The notes beneath the pieces are model-generated. The model worked only from the letters and a program-made list of their open reading frames with translations, was not told where the DNA came from and made no database searches. The position numbers and the translations under genes were made by a program. A stretch of 64,000 nucleotides of DNA from Pseudomonas sp. CCC3.1 (lineage in GTDB: Bacteria; Pseudomonadota; Gammaproteobacteria; Pseudomonadales; Pseudomonadaceae): NCBI RefSeq assembly GCF_034347405.1, contig NZ_CP133778.1:1922001-1986000 (forward strand), written 5' to 3'. Below, piece after piece: positions 60,822 to 64,000 of the stretch (its first letter is position 1; each line of letters starts with the position of its first letter).

Positions 60822-61022
60822 TTAAACCGGCTTTGAGGTTTCGGTGTCTTTGTATTTTTCGAAAACCTGGCTGACAAAAGCGCGTGCGGCCTCTGTACCC
60901 AGTTCTTTGACCAGGAGATCAATGCCGATGATGGCTAGCTCTTCAGGGCTACCCGGGCTGTAGGAACATTGCCCTTGAGGCCATTTGGCTTTGATATCTG
61001 CATCGATGGTGACTGTTGTCAT
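60822..61022 (-). CDS. Small conserved hypothetical protein
   Basis: A 66-residue acidic protein (MTTVTIDADIKAKWPQGQCSYSPGSPEELAIIGIDLL ... FEKYKDTETSKPV), not recognised. No signal or membrane segment. It has an A/T-rich promoter region and no operon partner. Confidence 0.6.
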   Translation of the reverse strand: MTTVTIDADIKAKWPQGQCSYSPGSPEELAIIGIDLLVKELGTEAARAFVSQVFEKYKDTETSKPV

Positions 61023-61184
61023 GGGTATCTCATGAAGGGGTGTCGAAAGCGCGATTTTAGCAAAATGTCATCCTGAGACGATCAGGCGAACAAAATTAAT
61101 CATGGCATTGCTCACTCGGTGCCTTAACTTTCGCAAGAAGTCGCTGCTGCATGACACACTAGCGTTTTTTGTCGGAGGGGCTGC

Positions 61185-61490
61185 ATGCAGATTGATTTAA
61201 AAAATCCCGAGAGCTTGACCCTTTCAGCGGTTAGCCAATTATTAGCCTCTGCCAGTGATGATGTGCACACTCAGTTGCGTGTCTCCAAGCAGGGTATTGC
61301 CTATATTTCCTCAGGTGTGGTGGGCGGTGTCGATATCGATGGGCTGCTGTTCAGGCTTGAGACATGGGCGGCTGGTTCGGGGTATGTCGGTAATATTGCG
61401 GCCAGTGATGAAGTCTGGCTCATGCAGATTTTTAATGCCTTGAAAGAAAACTGGCCTAATCCGCCATTTGACTACATTGATGTCTATTAA
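61185..61490 (+). CDS. Small conserved hypothetical protein
   Basis: A 101-residue soluble protein (MQIDLKNPESLTLSAVSQLLASASDDVHTQLRV ... GYVGNIAASDEVWLMQIFNALKENWP). A GGAGGGG-type RBS (61175) precedes the ATG. The family is not recognised. It stands alone. Confidence 0.65.
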   Translation: MQIDLKNPESLTLSAVSQLLASASDDVHTQLRVSKQGIAYISSGVVGGVDIDGLLFRLETWAAGSGYVGNIAASDEVWLMQIFNALKENWPNPPFDYIDVY

Positions 61491-61652
61491 TCGTTTGTAC
61501 ATATTTGCTCACGATTAGGTGAGCGAAGTGTGTATTCAGTCGGGCAAAATCTTGAACCCTAGGGCTGATCGGATTTTGCTGTCAGACCCCATGCAACCTC
61601 TGTGCGGAAAAGCTGTCGCAAAGGTTACGACTTTTCATCTTAAGGAGGCTTC

Positions 61653-61964
61653 ATGTCTTGGAAGCTAGTGTCATTGGGTTCATTGTTGGCAGTCGTAGCG
61701 CTGTCTGGGTGCAGCAGCACGAGCGAGGCTGTTAAAGCGCCTGTGGCTGAGGCCGGTCACACACGTTGCGATGCCAAGGCAGCCGCATTTGCAATTGGCC
61801 AGAAGGCATCGTCCGATCTGCTGGAGCAAGCCCGTATCAAAGCGGGTGCTCAGAACGCCCGCATATTGTCGCCACACGACGTCATGACCCTGGAGTACCG
61901 CTCTGATCGTTTGAATCTTAATGCGGATGACAACGCAATCATTACCCGTGTTAACTGCGGCTAA
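61653..61964 (+). CDS. I78-family peptidase inhibitor, lipoprotein
   Basis: A 103-residue lipoprotein (lipobox LSGC at residue 20). The mature part, CDAKAAAFAIGQKASSDLLEQARIKAGAQNARILSPHDVMTLEYRSDRLN, matches the potato-inhibitor-like I78 family, whose members inhibit serine proteases. AGGAGG precedes the ATG. It is probably outer-membrane anchored. Confidence 0.85.
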   Translation: MSWKLVSLGSLLAVVALSGCSSTSEAVKAPVAEAGHTRCDAKAAAFAIGQKASSDLLEQARIKAGAQNARILSPHDVMTLEYRSDRLNLNADDNAIITRVNCG

Positions 61965-61988
61965 GCACGCCTAGCGTTGTTTCAGGCA

Positions 61989-62022
61989 TAAAAAACCCCG
62001 TCACATGGACGGGGTTTTTTTT
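61989..62022. terminator. Bidirectional terminator between I78 and cold-shock genes
   Basis: Stem CCCCGTC / GACGGGG with A run before and T run after, serving both the plus-strand I78 gene and the minus-strand cold-shock gene. Confidence 0.85.
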
Positions 62023-62035
62023 GTTCGCGGGAGAT

Positions 62036-62248
62036 TTACTCCGGACGAACCTGTGCAGCTTGCATACCCTTTTGGCCTTTCTCAGCCACGAAGGAAACGG
62101 TCTGGCCTTCTTTCAGGCTTTTGAAACCGTCGCTTTCGATAGCTTTGAAGTGTACGAACAGGTCGTCACCGCCACCTTGAGGAGTGATGAAGCCGAAGCC
62201 TTTTTCATCGTTGAACCATTTTACGGTGCCGGTTTGGCGATTAGACAT
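62036..62248 (-). CDS. CspA-family cold-shock protein
   Basis: A 70-residue OB-fold RNA chaperone: MSNRQTGTVKWFNDEKGFGFI (RNP1 KGFGFI) and DLFVHFKAI (RNP2). It melts RNA structure in cold or in stationary phase. Its 5' leader appears to be about 90 bp or longer, which is usual for csp genes. Confidence 0.95.
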   Translation of the reverse strand: MSNRQTGTVKWFNDEKGFGFITPQGGGDDLFVHFKAIESDGFKSLKEGQTVSFVAEKGQKGMQAAQVRPE

Positions 62249-62400
62249 GGTGTATCTCCAAGAAACTTATATTTTCAGTAGTACTGTGCTGCTCAGGCCA
62301 ACTGGGCACACTTGGCTATCATAGTCGAAATGTGCGGTTTGGGAGCCCCCCTGAGCCTCAGATTGACGTAATGTTAGCTTTTGTCTGGCGTTTAAAAAGC

Positions 62401-62429
62401 CTGAAAGCCCCGTTTTATGGGGCTTTCAG
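62401..62429. terminator. Hairpin between cold-shock and secreted-protein genes
   Basis: Perfect 11-bp stem CTGAAAGCCCC / GGGGCTTTCAG with loop GTTTTAT. It stands between the two minus-strand genes and would end the transcript of the gene at 62529. Confidence 0.7.
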
Positions 62430-62528
62430 GGCGAAAGAGGCTTTAAAAAAAAGCAACTAATGAGACGTATTTTTTAGTTCAAGGCTGCATTTGGGCCGTT
62501 TTTACCTTGTTTATTGCCTTGCGAAACC

Positions 62529-62840
62529 CTATTTCTTGGGTTGAGTGCTTACTTTGCACTCTGCGATTGCATTCAAAGCGTCCTGCTGAAGCTGAGGATT
62601 TTTTGCGCCTTCTGGGCTCATCAGTGTCCGGATTTGGGCCTCGGTGAAGCTCTTTTCGATTTTGTCGGCGCCACATGCACAGTGAGCTTTGGCAGCTTTT
62701 TCACCGATGGTTTTTTCAGCTGCGGGCACACATTGGGCCGTGAACTGCTTTTTCAATTCTTTGGGCCAGGCTGCCTGGGCGCTAAGCGGCAGCAACAGTG
62801 CCAGTGGTGCGGCGAAAGCCAAAAGATGAGTCATGCGCAT
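62529..62840 (-). CDS. Hypothetical secreted cysteine-containing protein
   Basis: A 103-residue protein with a Sec signal peptide (residues 1 to about 23, LSAQA cleavage). The mature part has four cysteines (QFTAQC, CACG, AEC) in a helical setting, suggesting a disulfide-stabilised periplasmic protein. GGAGC precedes the ATG. Family not recognised. Confidence 0.7.
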   Translation of the reverse strand: MRMTHLLAFAAPLALLLPLSAQAAWPKELKKQFTAQCVPAAEKTIGEKAAKAHCACGADKIEKSFTEAQIRTLMSPEGAKNPQLQQDALNAIAECKVSTQPKK

Positions 62841-63203
62841 GTGATGCTCCTTGTGATCGTTAATTGCGAAATGATTTCACTCATTATCTGAGGGAATAAT
62901 GAAGCTCAAGTTCATCATTTAGCAAAATTCGCCGGCTGTTTATGCGCAAAAAAAGAGGAAGGGGCAGCGCTTAAGCATCTGTGTTAGCATGCCGCCCTTG
63001 GCAGTTTTCTGTAAGCGCATGCTCCCTGAGCCGCGAAGCAGAGCCATTAACCTTTTTGTTTTGAACTCCAGTCACTCTGGTTCGGTTTCCGGTTGGCCGC
63101 AAGGCTCCTGCCACTGTGAGGCAGGTAGACCACCGAATCGCGTACTGGCTCATCCCAACCCACGTGACCTTTGGTAGGGGTCACCACTAGGAGAGGAGGC
63201 GCC
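62841..63203. other. Promoter and leader region of thrS
   Basis: About 360 bp without a gene. The 5' part is A/T-rich (62870-62960). A TCCTGCCACTGTGAGGCAGG-type hairpin lies near 63106-63126 in what would be the thrS leader, consistent with leader-level control, but no T-box or known operator can be defended. AGGAGAGGAGG at 63189-63199 is the RBS. Confidence 0.4.
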
Positions 63204-64000
63204 ATGCCAACTATTACTCTTCCCGACGGCAGTCAACGTTCATTCGATCACCCGGTCTCTGTTGCCGAGGTCGCTGCTTCAATTGGCGCAGGTTTGGCCA
63301 AGGCCACTGTAGCTGGCAAAGTCAACGGCAAGCTGGTTGATGCCTGTGACCTGATCGAAAATGATGCCACCTTGCAAATCATTACGCCCAAGGATGAAGA
63401 GGGGCTGGAGATCATTCGTCACTCTTGCGCTCACTTGGTCGGCCATGCAGTCAAGCAGTTGTACCCGACAGCCAAAATGGTGATCGGTCCTGTTATTGAC
63501 GAAGGCTTTTACTACGATATCGCCTATGAGCGTCCGTTTACCCCGGATGACATGGCTGCTATCGAGAAGCGCATGCAGCAGTTGATTGAAAAAGACTACG
63601 ACGTCATCAAGAAAGTGACGCCGCGCGCTGACGTGATCGAGCTGTTCTCTGAGCGTGGTGAAGATTACAAGCTGCGTTTGATCGAAGATATGCCGAACGA
63701 ACAGGCCATGGGTTTGTACTTCCATGAAGAATACGTTGACATGTGTCGTGGTCCTCACGTCCCGAATACACGCTTTCTCAAGTCATTCAAGCTGACCAAG
63801 CTGTCGGGCGCCTACTGGCGTGGCGATGCCAAAAACGAGCAGTTGCAGCGTATTTACGGCACTGCCTGGGCTGACAAGAAGCAGTTGGCTGCTTATGTCC
63901 TGCGTATAGAAGAGGCTGAAAAGCGCGACCACCGCAAAATCGGTAAGCGCCTGGGCCTGTTCCACACTCAAGAAGAAGCGCCGGGCATGGTGTTCTGGCA
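63204..64000 (+). CDS. thrS: Threonyl-tRNA synthetase, 3'-truncated by window edge
   Basis: The first 265 residues of ThrRS: TGS domain (1 to about 62, MPTITLPDGSQRSFDHPVSV), editing domain with zinc-type His pair in RHSCAHLVGHAVKQ and the Cys/His pair in VDMCRGPHVPNT, and the start of the catalytic domain (GKRLGLFHTQEEAPGMVFW). It charges tRNA-Thr and edits Ser-tRNA-Thr. Start 63204 has a strong AGGAGG site. The remainder lies downstream. Confidence 0.97.
   Translation, partial: MPTITLPDGSQRSFDHPVSVAEVAASIGAGLAKATVAGKVNGKLVDACDLIENDATLQIITPKDEEGLEIIRHSCAHLVGHAVKQLYPTAKMVIGPVIDEGFYYDIAYERPFTPDDMAAIEKRMQQLIEKDYDVIKKVTPRADVIELFSERGEDYKLRLIEDMPNEQAMGLYFHEEYVDMCRGPHVPNTRFLKSFKLTKLSGAYWRGDAKNEQLQRIYGTAWADKKQLAAYVLRIEEAEKRDHRKIGKRLGLFHTQEEAPGMVFW

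Overview
The window is a piece of a Pseudomonas chromosome, most likely from the fluorescens/fragi side of the genus. This is inferred from gene content rather than from a search: the order bkdR / bkdA1-bkdA2-bkdB-lpdV, tusDCBE followed by ybiB, a periplasmic glutaminase-asparaginase, an LpxO-type lipid A hydroxylase, a CsrA/Rsm-type regulator, and several copies of a GTAGGAGCGAGCTTGC-type REP element typical of fluorescent pseudomonads. It opens inside an LTA-synthase-like sulfatase gene and closes inside thrS. Most of it is ordinary, densely packed core chromosome.

Layout. 1-6.7 kb: core genes (sulfatase, DUF3309, YnfA, a CsrA-like protein, UPF0270, glutathionyl-hydroquinone reductase, the tusDCBE sulfur relay with ybiB, a Bax-inhibitor-1 protein). 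6.8-10.0 kb: an accessory patch anchored on tRNA-Ser(UGA). It holds a partial tRNA copy, a candidate membrane-active toxin with an overlapping membrane immunity gene, and fragments of P2-like phage tail genes (gpU, gpX, gpD) interrupted by a broken RelE/ParE toxin. 10.1-17.9 kb: a self-contained catabolic locus. A XylR/DmpR-type sigma-54 activator sits among an MFS transporter, an OprB-type porin and a cupin / SDR / zinc-dehydrogenase operon, with -24/-12 promoters and TTGATCA-type activator sites in front of each transcription unit.

18-27 kb: YkvI-type permease, a possible surface-sugar gene, an orphan repeat-like protein, two EamA exporters each next to a regulator (MocR and Lrp types), an HNH endonuclease and an unknown protein. 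27.5-32.4 kb: a five-gene peptide/nickel-type ABC importer with unusually short ATPases. 32.4-38.5 kb: AraC regulator, AhpD-like protein, acyl-CoA-dehydrogenase-like protein and a nitrate/sulfonate-type ABC importer. 38.6-47.6 kb: nucleobase permease, UbiB-family kinase, and the branched-chain keto acid dehydrogenase operon with its Lrp-type activator.

47.6-52.8 kb: a cysteine hydrolase preceded by a threonine-rich leader peptide and a terminator, an atypical histidine phosphatase, copCD, a gluconate permease and lpxO. 52.9-57.2 kb: an operon of sugar kinase, NCS1 permease, ADP-ribosylglycohydrolase and GntR repressor, which reads as a nucleoside or ribosyl-compound salvage unit. 57.5-64 kb: a GNAT acetyltransferase, endonuclease I with a DUF1654 gene behind a perfect LexA box, glutaminase-asparaginase, small proteins, a cold-shock protein and thrS.

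The strongest candidates for undescribed biology are the sigma-54 aromatic(?)-ketone regulon (10.1-18 kb), the toxin/immunity pair next to tRNA-Ser (7.4-9.2 kb), the ribosyl salvage operon (53-57 kb) and the Thr-rich attenuator-like leader (48.2-48.4 kb). All functions are read from sequence alone, without database searches.
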